A stretch of 64,000 nt of DNA from Peribacillus cavernae (GCF_003989135.1 NZ_RYZZ01000017.1:62001-126000), one strand, 5' to 3'. Counted from the first letter of the stretch, positions 53,116 through 63,118 are shown. Program-made: numbers and translations. The notes: generated by a model not told the origin, from the letters alone.

Positions 53116-53883
53116 TTAAAAATTGGTATTGTAGCCTAGTGCATTTGATATTGACCTTGAAGTTTCTAAAATCTTTGCTTTGAGCTCTTTTTCTATCCTT
53201 TCTGTCGTGACTTTATCCGCCACACCGGAAATACTGATGGCTGCAATTACTTCCCCTTGATAATCGCAGACAGGAGCTGCCATACAGCGGATTCCCTCCT
53301 CATGCTCGATCTCGTCGATTGCACATCCGTAATTTCTGATGCTATCCAAATGCGTTAACAACTTGTCCGGATCAGTAATTGTATTTTTTGTGAATTTTGG
53401 CATGCCTTTTCTCTGCAAAATCTGTTTGACTTTTGTCTCATCCATGCCGGCTAGTAAAACCTTTCCCACACCTGTACAATGCATCATAGCCCTGAATCCT
53501 ATGGATGAAGATATTCTAATTCTCTGGTTACCTTCAAATTTATCAATATAAACCACTTCATCATTCTCCATAATACATAAATGGATCACTTCATTTGTTT
53601 CGTCACGCAACTGTTCCAAATAAGGGCGTGCAATGCTGCGTAAATCAATATTTTCCAGAATAGAAGAGGCCAAATTCACAATATACATCCCCAATTTATA
53701 CCTGGTCGTCTCTTTATCTTGAATCACAAGATTATATTTTTGTAGAGTTGATAAAATACGGTGTACGGTCGTTTTGGGCAACTCTACTTTTTGATGTATT
53801 TCGGTTATGCCAAGCCCTTTCGGTTCTTTTGATAATATTTTTAAAATAGCAATCGTCCGCTCAACGGATTGAACAGTACTCAC
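53116..53883 (-). CDS. IclR-family transcriptional regulator (255 aa)
   Basis: GTG start 53883 with GGAGGGG upstream. N-terminal winged HTH (GLGITEIHQKVELPKTTVHR, then ILSTLQKYNLV) and the IclR effector domain (about 80-250) with HLCIMENDEVVYIDKFEG, MHCTGVGKVLLAGM and EGIRCMAAPVCDYQGEVIAA, the GAF-like ligand pocket of the family. Usually a repressor or activator of aromatic or small-acid catabolism; no target gene lies next to it in the same unit. Confidence 0.92.
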   Translation of the reverse strand: MSTVQSVERTIAILKILSKEPKGLGITEIHQKVELPKTTVHRILSTLQKYNLVIQDKETTRYKLGMYIVNLASSILENIDLRSIARPYLEQLRDETNEVIHLCIMENDEVVYIDKFEGNQRIRISSSIGFRAMMHCTGVGKVLLAGMDETKVKQILQRKGMPKFTKNTITDPDKLLTHLDSIRNYGCAIDEIEHEEGIRCMAAPVCDYQGEVIAAISISGVADKVTTERIEKELKAKILETSRSISNALGYNTNF

Positions 53884-54135
53884 GTTAACCCCTCCATGCT
53901 TTCATGCCAAGATTTTAAATAAAACATTTACCAGTAAGAGACTATCTTAACTTAAAGTATAAACAACTTGAAGGAAATAAATCAATCTAGGTAAATAATG
54001 ATTATTTGAGAGATTTGCAAAAAACCGAAAAGGGGGCTTCCCTATATGGGAAAGAATATGTCAATGGAAAAATAAGCACACTCTGTTGCCTGCCTGAATA
54101 AGATAACCATCATGTAAATTGGGCGGTGGTAGACC

Positions 54136-56157
54136 ATGAAATTACCAGTCGTTTTGGCAGGACCCTTCCTGCGCCGGACAGAATTCGACCGTGTTTATGT
54201 TTGGATCGCATGCAGCGAGGAGTATGAAATCTCAGCTGAACTATACCAAATTAATAAGAATGCTGCCTTTGCCTATGATCCAGAACAGATAAAGACGTCT
54301 GTAAAAACGGTTCGGCTTGGGGAAAAGCTGTTTATCAGTATAGTAAAGCTAGAGCCTATCAGCGAATCGTTTCCAATTGATCAGCTGCTTGGTTATAATA
54401 TTCGCTTCACGAGAAACCGGATTTCTTTTGACTTAGGGAGCCTCGGAGTGTTATCACCTGGGGTTCCAGATTCTATCGTATATGGGAATTTAAAATATCC
54501 AACGTTTTATATTTCAGAACGGCCTGAAAGCAAGCTTTTTTACGGCTCCTGCCGCAAGCTTCACGGCACGGGCGGGGATTCGCTTGCGGGGGCCGACATC
54601 CTGCTTGAAAAAAGTTTTCTCGACCTGGATGAAAGGCCGGAAGCCTTGTTCCTCATGGGTGATCAAATTTATGCCGATGATGCCGCCGGTCCGTTGATGC
54701 CGTTTCTGATGAAATTGGGGGAAACGGTGACAGGGCGGAAAGAGGATTTGGCAAAGGTGGAACCAGGGCTCTCCAAGGAACGTTACAAACCATCACTTGA
54801 TAAGATATATGGCAGGAAAAAGGTGGCAGCTGAGCTTTGTAAATTTTCATCGCGGAAAGCAGCTAATCACCTATTAAGGTTTGGTGAGTATGCGGCCATG
54901 TATCTGCTGTCCTTCAACCCGGAGCTTTGGAAGCTTGCAGAGAACGAACATGGTATTAAATCTTTTGAGGAAGAGCATGAAGAGAATGCAATTTGCATAG
55001 CCGAGGAAGAGAAAATGGATGATGTGAGGCTTGCCTATCACAAACAGCTTAAGGACATAAAGCGGTTTGCCGCTTCTTTACCGCGCGTACGGCGGCTGCT
55101 TGCAAACATCCCCTCTTATATGATTTTCGATGACCATGACATTACTGATGATTGGAATTTCTCGTACGAATGGCGCGAGAATGTCTGGAATGCACCATTG
55201 GGGAGGCATGTAATTGCCAATGGACTTTCCGCTTATTGGGCCTTCCAGGGCTGGGGAAACAATCCTGATTCATTCGATGATGATTTCAGTGGCGCAATTG
55301 GAGCTCATTTGAACTCCCTATCCGGTAAAAAAAATATCTCCCGCAACTGGGAGAAGAAGATGTGGAACTTTAACAACTGGCATTTTACCGTGCCCACTTA
55401 TCCGACAGCTGTGTTCCTCGATACGCGCACACAGCGTGCCTATCGATCAGGTGACGGAAAATTGGTCGATCAAGGACCTCAGCTAATCAATGAGCTAGGC
55501 TGGCTGCAGACCAGGTATTCATTAATCCAAAGCGGCTGGGAAGCAGGGGACCCTCTTATTGTAGTGTCTCCCGCACCGTTGTATGGAATCGGCAAGTTTG
55601 AATCGATGATTAGAAAGGCAGCAAACCCTTTAAAGCTGACCGGATTTCCAGCTGGTACTGCTTTGGATATGGAATCTTGGCGCTATAATGGCAGGGGATT
55701 CGAAAGTTTCCATGAATGGGTGATGGATACTGACCCGGAATATTGTCTGATCTTATCGGGAGACTCCCATTTTGCCTTCTCGCTTAAAGCAGATGTTTCT
55801 TATCTGAATGGTGATAAAAAGACGCTTTATCAATTTACAAGCAGCCCGATGAAAAACAAAAGTTTTACCGACGTGTCCAGCCAGCTGCTAAAGACCATGC
55901 TGCATATGCATTCGCTGAAGAATACCCGCAAAAAAGGCAATCGCGATAAAAAAAATACCTTTCATATCGAGCTGGATTATGATTTTGCTCACGAAACCGT
56001 CGCCAAGGAAACCATCCACTATAATTCCCTTCAAAACGGGCCGATTATTGAAGCCGAGAACAATCTTGGCCTGCTGTCGGTATTGCCCGGCAAAATCGAC
56101 AATGCGCTAGTGACACCTAACGGGGAAAAAAGTCTTTATTTACCGTTTCCAGACTAA
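54136..56157 (+). CDS. PhoD-like alkaline phosphatase family protein (673 aa)
   Basis: No signal peptide, so cytoplasmic. Metal-site motifs of the PhoD-like phosphoesterase fold in order: FYGSCRKLHG (Cys ligand) near 136, LMGDQIYADD near 173, MIFDDHDITDDWN near 330, and ILSGDSHFAFSL near 540. This is the large intracellular variant, with a long insert around 190-320 and a C-terminal extension, found in several bacteria with unknown substrate. Own terminator at 56174-56199. Confidence 0.82.
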   Translation: MKLPVVLAGPFLRRTEFDRVYVWIACSEEYEISAELYQINKNAAFAYDPEQIKTSVKTVRLGEKLFISIVKLEPISESFPIDQLLGYNIRFTRNRISFDLGSLGVLSPGVPDSIVYGNLKYPTFYISERPESKLFYGSCRKLHGTGGDSLAGADILLEKSFLDLDERPEALFLMGDQIYADDAAGPLMPFLMKLGETVTGRKEDLAKVEPGLSKERYKPSLDKIYGRKKVAAELCKFSSRKAANHLLRFGEYAAMYLLSFNPELWKLAENEHGIKSFEEEHEENAICIAEEEKMDDVRLAYHKQLKDIKRFAASLPRVRRLLANIPSYMIFDDHDITDDWNFSYEWRENVWNAPLGRHVIANGLSAYWAFQGWGNNPDSFDDDFSGAIGAHLNSLSGKKNISRNWEKKMWNFNNWHFTVPTYPTAVFLDTRTQRAYRSGDGKLVDQGPQLINELGWLQTRYSLIQSGWEAGDPLIVVSPAPLYGIGKFESMIRKAANPLKLTGFPAGTALDMESWRYNGRGFESFHEWVMDTDPEYCLILSGDSHFAFSLKADVSYLNGDKKTLYQFTSSPMKNKSFTDVSSQLLKTMLHMHSLKNTRKKGNRDKKNTFHIELDYDFAHETVAKETIHYNSLQNGPIIEAENNLGLLSVLPGKIDNALVTPNGEKSLYLPFPD

Positions 56158-56173
56158 TAAAATCACTAAAAAT

Positions 56174-56199
56174 GAGCCGGACTGAAATCAGCCCGGCTC
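56174..56199 (+). terminator. Terminator of the PhoD-like gene
   Basis: GAGCCGG (56174-56180) pairs with CCGGCTC (56193-56199). Confidence 0.7.
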
Positions 56200-56263
56200 T
56201 ACTATTTCTATGTCATATTAAATGATGAGCCAGGCCGTTGTATTATTTTTCGACCGCCGGAAT

Positions 56264-57256
56264 TTATCTAATATGAAATCCAATTTTGCCTAACTGAGCA
56301 GCTTTTTCCATCCGTTCGAATGCTTGCTCAAATTGACTTAGTGGATACATATGATCCATAATTGGTCTAATTTGATGCTTTTCGATAAACTGTACCATTT
56401 CTCTGTGTTCTTCAGTACTCCCCATTGTTGAACCAAGAAGATTAAACTGCCCGTAGAAAAAGTTCCGGATATTAAGTTGAACGACATCGCCCGCAGAAGC
56501 GCCAAACGTAACCATTGTTCCCCCAAGACGCAGCTGATCGAGCGACTTATTGAATGTTGCAGCTCCCACGCTTTCAATGACGAGATCCATCTTTTCTCCG
56601 CCAAGTGCTTCATGCCAATCTCCATTGCTATCGATTGCTTTATCAGCACCAAGCTCTACTGCTTTCCTACATTTCTCCTCTGAGCGCGAAGTCACATACA
56701 CTGTTGCCCCTGATGCTTTTGCGAATTGCAATAAGAACGTCGCTACCCCGCTCCCAATTCCCGGGATAAGCACCTTCATACCAGATTGTACCTGACCTCT
56801 GGTGAACAAAGCACGATAAGCCGTAAGAGCAGCCAGTGATAGTACACCTGCTTCTTCCCAGGTAAGATACTGAGGTTTCTGGACCACATTTTCAGCTGGA
56901 ATAACAACATGTTCCGCAAAGGTGCCATGAAAAGGAAGACCAAGAATTTCGAAACCTTGCGGAGGTGCATCACTTTTTTCCTTCCAGCCAAGCCCGGGAT
57001 TAATCAACACTTCATCTCCCACCTGGATATCCGACACCCCATCACCAACCGCATCTATAACGCCGGCCCCGTCTGAACCGATGATTAACGGCGGGTCAGT
57101 CGGTTTATGTCGCTGAAGGGTATAAATATCGCGATGATTTAAGCCCGCTGTTTTTAGCTTTACCCTTACTTCTCCTGCATTTGGCTCTAGCTCAGCAATT
57201 TCACGGTAAGAGAGCCCTTTCGTACCAGTCTTTTCTTCATGTACAAGTGCCTTCAT
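56264..57256 (-). CDS. Zinc-less medium-chain reductase (quinone oxidoreductase-like, 330 aa)
   Basis: Start at ATG 57256 (MKALVHEEKT), 8 nt after AAGAAGGAG; in-frame upstream codons are not protein-like. GroES-like half 1-125 with NHRDIYTLQRHKPTDPPLIIG, Rossmann half with VLIPGIGSGVATFLLQFAKA near 166. The structural cysteine cluster is absent and the catalytic zinc set is incomplete, so this is an NADPH-dependent quinone/enone reductase type. Monocistronic. Confidence 0.87.
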   Translation of the reverse strand: MKALVHEEKTGTKGLSYREIAELEPNAGEVRVKLKTAGLNHRDIYTLQRHKPTDPPLIIGSDGAGVIDAVGDGVSDIQVGDEVLINPGLGWKEKSDAPPQGFEILGLPFHGTFAEHVVIPAENVVQKPQYLTWEEAGVLSLAALTAYRALFTRGQVQSGMKVLIPGIGSGVATFLLQFAKASGATVYVTSRSEEKCRKAVELGADKAIDSNGDWHEALGGEKMDLVIESVGAATFNKSLDQLRLGGTMVTFGASAGDVVQLNIRNFFYGQFNLLGSTMGSTEEHREMVQFIEKHQIRPIMDHMYPLSQFEQAFERMEKAAQLGKIGFHIR

Positions 57257-57384
57257 ACAACCACTCCTTCTTATGTAATCTTCTATAAAAACTACCTTAC
57301 ACTCATGATACTTGAAAATCCTTAATAAAAAAACAACTATAGTTTCTATTAACAAACGGTTTGGTGATTCCACAAGTTTTCAAA

Positions 57385-57409
57385 GAAAAAAGACCGCTTA
57401 ACGGCCTTT
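57385..57409 (-). terminator. Terminator of the M14 peptidase gene
   Basis: AAAAGGCCG pairs with CGGTCTTTT on the minus strand around a 5-nt loop, followed by Ts. Confidence 0.65.
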
Positions 57410-57475
57410 TCCTTGTTTTTCTGAGTCAGTATGCACCTTGGATTGACCCGTGCTGTACACCATTCTATGTTCCTG

Positions 57476-59863
57476 TCAATCTTCAAAAATAGCATTTGAA
57501 AGCAGACGGAAGAGATAGTCCGTATGATCACGGAATCCAGGCTCGAGGCCAATCATCGTGACATCCTTATCTTTTTCCTCAACGATCACAGGCTTACCTT
57601 GCGCTTCTCCTTTACCGATCCAGTGGCCGGCGACAAGGAAGTCCGCTGTATTTATAAAGCTTGCAGAAATGTCATCGTTTGCCGTATCGGAATACCATAC
57701 AGGACTGAATACAAATCCAACATCCCCGTTTTTATAGCCAGCTGTTACTCCTGACCCTTTATAATCCATCTTTACTATTCCATTACTAGGGTCATCTTCG
57801 GAACCATTAATTTTGTCATCAGTAAGTTCAAGTGTGCTGGTTGCATGGGAAGCCCCTGCCCCAACCGCGATATATTTACCATCTTTATCATTTACGAAGC
57901 TGGCTACTTTCGTGATAAAGGCTTTACGTTGGGCATTATTCTGGAATCCAAATTCTTTATTGGCATTGCTTAGTTCATCTGGCTGAGAAATAAGATTTTC
58001 TGTACCGCTATACACAAAGACATCGAAACGATTGATTCCTTGTTCAGCAACTTCGACAGGCGTTATTTCAGTCACATCAAAGCCAAGTCTCTTTAAAGCA
58101 AGCTTGGTGCCTGAGTGCGATTGCTGTTTCCACATTCCTCCATCCTTTAAGATGGCTACTTTTATTTTGGAAAGTGAAACCGCGTTAGCCGGGATGGGCT
58201 GTGTTGCTACTTGCAATCCTGAATCTCTCACTGCTGCAGAAACCTTTCCTTCCTGTCCGGTAGCATAAAAGTTCCCCTTTGAATCGCGTTTTACATGAAC
58301 ACCTTGCTGGAGCAGTGTATTAACAAGCTTGACTGCTTTAACCGAACTGTTCGGAATTAGATAAGGTCCTTTCCCAGAAACAGCCCCATGATTTTTGACT
58401 TCTTTTACGTTTTCAGTCTTTATGTCAAGCGCACTTTTCACCGCTGTCGCTTCAAAACCCCATAACTCCGGCAAGCTCCATGCCGAAATATCATACATGG
58501 CCGGTGTGTCGTCTGATATATCCTCGCCATCCCAAAGCATGGTGTTAGCGAGTCCGGCCTTTGCCTGATTCATCATGACGACGTACGTTCCTTTAGGGTA
58601 GGATTTGCCTTCTGCGACAAATGCTTTAGAGCTTTGGACAACATCAATGTCATTTTTTATGAAATGATTTACCGCTTTTTCTGTTACAGTCGGGTCCTTC
58701 TGATCAACTGGTAAAACATATGCTTTTGGGAAGAACCCTTCATTATGGAATGGATGGTCAAAATTGATCCCTCGTTTAAAGACTTCGATTTGATCAGTGA
58801 TCATTCCCTGTTTGTTGTCGGTGGCAAACTGCAGTGCACCCATTATCGCATCATATTGCCAGCGTACCCCGTCTAAATCGTTCGTAGGGGCCTCGAGTGT
58901 GTGTCCGTATGCACCATGGTACATGGCATACATCGGTGTAAAGATCGGCGGATAATCATCCCAGCCGAAGGAATCGTCTCGCTGCGGCACGTAAGCCCCC
59001 TCCATGCTTTGATACAGTTTTCCGTTGTATTTATTTTTATTTTTCATAATTTCAGATTCCATTGCCTCCGCTTGCTTATAGGCCCATTTATTATATAAAT
59101 CATATTCATAATTAGGGTTATGCGGCGGGGTACATGGCTCGATCAATCCCTGTTTATTTGGAGCATAGTTTTTTACATATCCGTGAGTATCGAGGAAAAC
59201 CATTGGATTCCATTCTTTAATTAGTTCGACCGTTTCCTGTGTCTCAGGCTGAGATTGGGTAATGAAATCACGGTTTAAATCAATGCCTTGACCATTGAAT
59301 CGAGTCGCGTTTATTCTTCCATCCGGGTTTTGAACCACATTAAAAATCAGAATGTTGCTATCGAGAATATTTTTTGTTACTTCATCATTCTGCGTGGCGA
59401 AACGCTCGATTAGTTGAAGCACGGCATCGCTTCCGACAAATTCGGTTCCGTGAATCGAGCCATTAATCATGATAGGCACTTTAAAGTCAGGGTTGTTTTT
59501 AATCCAGTCCTGCGCTTTCTGAGGGTTTTTAAACATCTGTTTTCTTAAGGCTTTATTCTTGCCGAACTTGCTGTGATTGGAGGGATCAGCAATCGTTACT
59601 GCATAAAGAGGATTTCCATCGGCAGATTTTCCTCTTACTTCTACCTTTACCCGATTTGATAGTTTATCAATTTCCTGGAGTTTTGCTCCGATTTTTGAAA
59701 ACTTCATAAAATCATAGTTTTCACTGTTAAATTTACTGCCATCTTGTTCTTCGTATACGTTTACATTCGTCCACTTTGGGGATTCAGCCAGGGTGGTTGT
59801 CCATGGAAGGGCCGTGAACAAACTAACTGCAATCAGCCCTGATAATGCTTTCCTTTTCTGCAT
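57476..59863 (-). CDS. Secreted M14-family zinc carboxypeptidase (795 aa)
   Basis: A classical signal peptide (MQKRKALSGLIAVSLFTALP...LAES) directs export. Zinc-peptidase core at about 50-350: NGSIHGTEFVGSDA (HxxE), NPDGRINATRFNGQGIDLNR (substrate Arg/Asn site) and FLDTHGYVKNY (third ligand His); the general-base Glu is probably in the HTLEAPTNDLDG segment. The C-terminal ~400 residues lack a known repeat or anchor. Likely extracellular, trimming peptides or wall peptides. GAGGAG before the ATG. Confidence 0.87.
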   Translation of the reverse strand: MQKRKALSGLIAVSLFTALPWTTTLAESPKWTNVNVYEEQDGSKFNSENYDFMKFSKIGAKLQEIDKLSNRVKVEVRGKSADGNPLYAVTIADPSNHSKFGKNKALRKQMFKNPQKAQDWIKNNPDFKVPIMINGSIHGTEFVGSDAVLQLIERFATQNDEVTKNILDSNILIFNVVQNPDGRINATRFNGQGIDLNRDFITQSQPETQETVELIKEWNPMVFLDTHGYVKNYAPNKQGLIEPCTPPHNPNYEYDLYNKWAYKQAEAMESEIMKNKNKYNGKLYQSMEGAYVPQRDDSFGWDDYPPIFTPMYAMYHGAYGHTLEAPTNDLDGVRWQYDAIMGALQFATDNKQGMITDQIEVFKRGINFDHPFHNEGFFPKAYVLPVDQKDPTVTEKAVNHFIKNDIDVVQSSKAFVAEGKSYPKGTYVVMMNQAKAGLANTMLWDGEDISDDTPAMYDISAWSLPELWGFEATAVKSALDIKTENVKEVKNHGAVSGKGPYLIPNSSVKAVKLVNTLLQQGVHVKRDSKGNFYATGQEGKVSAAVRDSGLQVATQPIPANAVSLSKIKVAILKDGGMWKQQSHSGTKLALKRLGFDVTEITPVEVAEQGINRFDVFVYSGTENLISQPDELSNANKEFGFQNNAQRKAFITKVASFVNDKDGKYIAVGAGASHATSTLELTDDKINGSEDDPSNGIVKMDYKGSGVTAGYKNGDVGFVFSPVWYSDTANDDISASFINTADFLVAGHWIGKGEAQGKPVIVEEKDKDVTMIGLEPGFRDHTDYLFRLLSNAIFED

Positions 59864-59971
59864 AAACGCTCCTCCAGTATCAGACTACTCAAAATACTAA
59901 AATACTTTCTATATAAGTTGAGATTAAGAATTGCATCTAACACAAATCGGTCAATACTTGGAATTAAAAGA

Positions 59972-60123
59972 GACGACAAAACTAGAAAAAAAGATGCGAA
60001 AACGATAAAAGTGACGCCAAAACAGAAAAAAAGACGACAAAAATTGAAAGTGACGCCAAAATGAGAAAAGAGACGACAAAACTAGAAAAAAAGACGCGAA
60101 AACAAGAAAAGTGACGCCAAAAC
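59972..60123. repeat. Eight-unit phased repeat, GACGmCAAAA, period about 20 bp
   Basis: Cores GACGAC, GATGCG, GACGCC, GACGAC, GACGCC, GACGAC, GACGCG and GACGCC start at 59972, 59993, 60013, 60033, 60052, 60072, 60093 and 60113 (spacings 21, 20, 20, 19, 20, 21, 20), each followed by AAAA and a purine-rich spacer. The first three units and last three show the same AC-CG-CC order, a ~100-bp duplication. It lies upstream of the M14 gene. The rest of 59864-60386 is AT-rich with no supported gene. Confidence 0.8.
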
Positions 60124-60386
60124 TTTAACCGAAATAGGAACTGGTTATTTCAACTTATATAGTACTTTGATTTTAATACAGTATTTTAATAGGAACAATC
60201 AAGCTAAATAACTATACGAGAGATAAATGTTTAAGGTTAAAAGCGGGTCTAAAGTAATAAATATCCAGATCCATCATTTTAAGCTTTTATACGTTTACTT
60301 AGCTATTCGAAAAAAATCATCCGGGCTTATCGAAGACAATTTTTATTTAAGAAGCAGCTTTTCCATTTACATGAAATATAAATTAA

Positions 60387-60420
60387 ACAAACAGGCTGTC
60401 GAGATAACCTCGACAGCCTG
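60387..60420 (-). terminator. Terminator of the SpoIID-domain gene
   Basis: CAGGCTGTCGAG (60392-60403) and CTCGACAGCCTG (60409-60420) form a 12-bp perfect stem; on the minus strand it is followed by TTTGTTTAATTT. Confidence 0.85.
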
Positions 60421-60441
60421 AAACCGTCCAAAAGCGGCCTT

Positions 60442-62616
60442 TTATCGTACGTTCGTAAGGTAATTCGCGTGAACATAACCTATGCCCTTACCATATTGGA
60501 TTTTATACCAGCTGCTGCTCTTTGTCAGAACTGTGACGACCTGGTTTTTCTTCAAGGAACCCACTACTCTCCCTGAGGTCGATGGTGTGGAACGAATATT
60601 TAACGTTGTCGCAATTACAGTTCCTTTTACCACCTTTACTGCTGGTTTTGGCTTAGCCAATGTGTAGGCAACTTTGGCAGTACGTTTGTTATTGCTTGCA
60701 TCCATGGCAGTTATTTCGAATGTGTATTTTCCATTGACAGCTTTCGAAGTATTCCAGGAGGCCCAGCGGATCCCCTTGTCTTTTTTTGCGTTATTCTCAA
60801 GAGTAGCTACTGTTTTCCCTTTTGAATCTTTCACAAAGATGGTAACTTTTGATGCTTCATTGAGCTGATACTTTAGCGATACTGTGTCTTTCGTGATAGA
60901 GGCTGCCGTGTTATTTATGACGGGAGCCGTTGTGTCTTTTGGTGCCGGTTTTGCTAAAGTGAATGGAACGGATGCTGAGCTTTTGTTATGGCTGCTGTCC
61001 TCGGCTGTCAACCCGAATGTATACTTTCCGTTGATCACCCTGGATACATTCCATACAGCTGATTGGGATCCTGCCTGCTTATCAGCGCCATTGACAAGGG
61101 TAGTTATGACTCTTCCATTTTGATCATTGACTTGTACAGTCACCTTCGAGTTTTCATTGATGGCAAAGCTCAGCTTAACCTGGTTCGTTTTTGAATCATA
61201 AGATGTCTTCGTTTCTTTGATTGTTGGTGCTGTTGCATCCATCGCCGGTGATGGCGTTGGTATCGGTGTCGGTGTTGGTGCAGGTATCACCGGTGCCGGT
61301 GTCGGCTCAACCGGTACTGGTTGCTCAGGTGCTAACTGGTAAGCTGTTTCAAGGGCAGTATTTTCATAATAGAATGCGAGAATCTCTTTATACGTTTTGC
61401 CGGATTTCGCCGAATTATTCGCACCATATTGACTTAAACCTACGCCGTGGCCGTATCCCTTTCCTGAAACAGTAAGCGTATCAGAAGCAGCAGAAACCGG
61501 ATCGACTAAATAACTTTTCATTACGCTCGCGCCAATAATTTCCCTTAACGAAGCAGCACTGATGTCTCTTGTTTCAAGACTATGTGGTACTGCTTCTCCC
61601 TGTTCTTTTGTTAAAAATTCAATTGTTATGCTGAATTTTTTCACCCTGCCGCCAGAACCGACTTCTTTAAGAGAGAGTTCAGGAACTGCAGTAATCTTGA
61701 TTTCTTTATCTGTGTAAGCCATTTCATTGGCCTGTATCCAGGTTTTTAATTTTTCCATCGTTTGCTCAGCTTCCATTGTGGAAGCCCACCATGTGTCCGC
61801 TTTCGCCATATCTAATTTAGATGTATCGATTTGTTTCTTTTTGATGCTAAAATTCCATACGGTTTTTGGATCATTACTATCATTTTTAATTTGTAAATAG
61901 TCAAGCTGTTTGGTATCCCATGCATTCGTGTTTGACTCCGTTTTCCCTCCATTGCTCGACGAGAAGACAGCCCCGGAGCCGATTGATCTACCGCCATACG
62001 TTAGGATTTGGCCTTCGGTGGCTTCTACAGCCCTTGTAGAATTATCATGCCAGGAGTAACCCCAGTAAACTTGTTTATATTGTGTGTCATCTGGAGTACC
62101 GTTACTATAGCTCAGTGCATAGGTCCGTGCCGCAACCGCCTGAGTCTTCAGTGCTTCCTGATTCCATAAAGCTGGCATTTCAGCCGGTACAACCCCTTTT
62201 AAATAGTCTTCAAGATTAATAGAGTTGATCGGACGTACATATTTTTGATCTTCAATGATAAATTCAAAACTTCCTAAGTATGGGCGATTATTGATGGAAA
62301 GCGGGCCCTTCCCTTTCTCAGGCTCCACTTGAATCTCAGGGGCTTTACCTACTTCAGTTGCCCCTTTTAGAACGACCATATCACCGCTGCTGACCTTCAG
62401 CGTGTACGTCTGATTTGCCTCCAGTGTTAAACCGGGCAGATTCGTTGTATACGAGACTTCTGGTTTGACGGTAATCTCCGATTTGTTGCCAAGGTAGTTT
62501 TTTAGTTTCACCCGGATTACCGGCTCAGCCGCAGCTTTTGCCTGTATCTCAGGAAGCACCGACACGATTAGGACAAGTACTACAGCCAACAACATATGTA
62601 TCTGTAATCGTTTCAA
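60442..62616 (-). CDS. Secreted SpoIID/LytB-domain wall protein with two Ig-like repeats and SH3b (724 aa)
   Basis: TTG start 62616 with AAGGAGAGGGG upstream. Signal peptide (~1-28, ends near QAKAA). SpoIID domain about 130-420: LEDYLKGVVPAEMPALWNQE, then KTQAVAARTYALSYSNGTPD, and GKGYGHGVGLSQYGANN, with the catalytic Glu in VPAEMP. A Pro/Thr linker (APTPTPIPTPSP near 450) leads to two ~100-residue FlgD-like Ig repeats (each with NGKYTF...TAxDxS) and a C-terminal SH3b (TLNIRSTPSTSGRVVGSL). Family role: lytic transglycosylase on denuded glycan. The extra modules suggest wall binding, so it is not the sporulation SpoIID itself. Confidence 0.88.
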   Translation of the reverse strand: MKRLQIHMLLAVVLVLIVSVLPEIQAKAAAEPVIRVKLKNYLGNKSEITVKPEVSYTTNLPGLTLEANQTYTLKVSSGDMVVLKGATEVGKAPEIQVEPEKGKGPLSINNRPYLGSFEFIIEDQKYVRPINSINLEDYLKGVVPAEMPALWNQEALKTQAVAARTYALSYSNGTPDDTQYKQVYWGYSWHDNSTRAVEATEGQILTYGGRSIGSGAVFSSSNGGKTESNTNAWDTKQLDYLQIKNDSNDPKTVWNFSIKKKQIDTSKLDMAKADTWWASTMEAEQTMEKLKTWIQANEMAYTDKEIKITAVPELSLKEVGSGGRVKKFSITIEFLTKEQGEAVPHSLETRDISAASLREIIGASVMKSYLVDPVSAASDTLTVSGKGYGHGVGLSQYGANNSAKSGKTYKEILAFYYENTALETAYQLAPEQPVPVEPTPAPVIPAPTPTPIPTPSPAMDATAPTIKETKTSYDSKTNQVKLSFAINENSKVTVQVNDQNGRVITTLVNGADKQAGSQSAVWNVSRVINGKYTFGLTAEDSSHNKSSASVPFTLAKPAPKDTTAPVINNTAASITKDTVSLKYQLNEASKVTIFVKDSKGKTVATLENNAKKDKGIRWASWNTSKAVNGKYTFEITAMDASNNKRTAKVAYTLAKPKPAVKVVKGTVIATTLNIRSTPSTSGRVVGSLKKNQVVTVLTKSSSWYKIQYGKGIGYVHANYLTNVR

Positions 62617-62867
62617 AATAGACCCCTCTCCTTTTTAACAACTTATAAAAATAATAGTAACCTAGACAAATTTATACATCAATAGACAATTTAAACTATC
62701 CTGCTATTTTCTATGAAACTGAGCATAATTTGGAGTGATAATTTAAAGTGAATTTAACATTCCATTTTTTTATCTGGAAAAAGTACCTATTTATTGTTCG
62801 AAATTTGCACTTTTCCCATACTATTATCATAGGATTCAAAATGGCTTTTGAAGAAGGGGTGATGAAT

Positions 62868-63092
62868 TTGATAACTTTCAAACGTAACGAACTGTTGAAA
62901 CTAAACAATATGTATGTTTCATACTTTGCTCAAAATCACTTGGAGTACTTATTTATAGCCCTTGAAAATAGTGAGGGATACAAAAGAGGTGAACTAATCA
63001 TAATTGCTGCTGATAATATCAGTCTCGTTCAGATCGAACCAGTTTCGCATAACTCCATCTTCAGCAGAAACAAAAAATCGTTCTCTAAATGA
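62868..63092 (+). CDS. Small hypothetical protein (about 74 aa)
   Basis: GAAGGGG (62853-62859) sits 8 nt before TTG 62868 and only 2 nt before ATG 62862, so I prefer the TTG; both are in frame. The protein (ITFKRNELLKLNNMYVSYFA...) is mixed, soluble, and ends basic. No family recognised. Convergent with the FAD oxidase gene across a strong terminator. Confidence 0.5.
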   Translation: MITFKRNELLKLNNMYVSYFAQNHLEYLFIALENSEGYKRGELIIIAADNISLVQIEPVSHNSIFSRNKKSFSK

Positions 63093-63118
63093 TATTTGCC
63101 CTTTTTTACAGGTGTGCC

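Noticed and set aside
59972-60123. CRISPR array
   Set aside because: Period of 20 bp with degenerate units leaves no unique spacers; no cas genes in the window.
60227-60421. 64-codon plus-strand frame
   Set aside because: Its last codons are the terminator hairpin of the opposite-strand SpoIID gene and there is no ribosome site.
62748-62867. Longer 114-codon version of the small gene before 63092
   Set aside because: No ribosome site at 62748; a good one occurs at 62853-62859.
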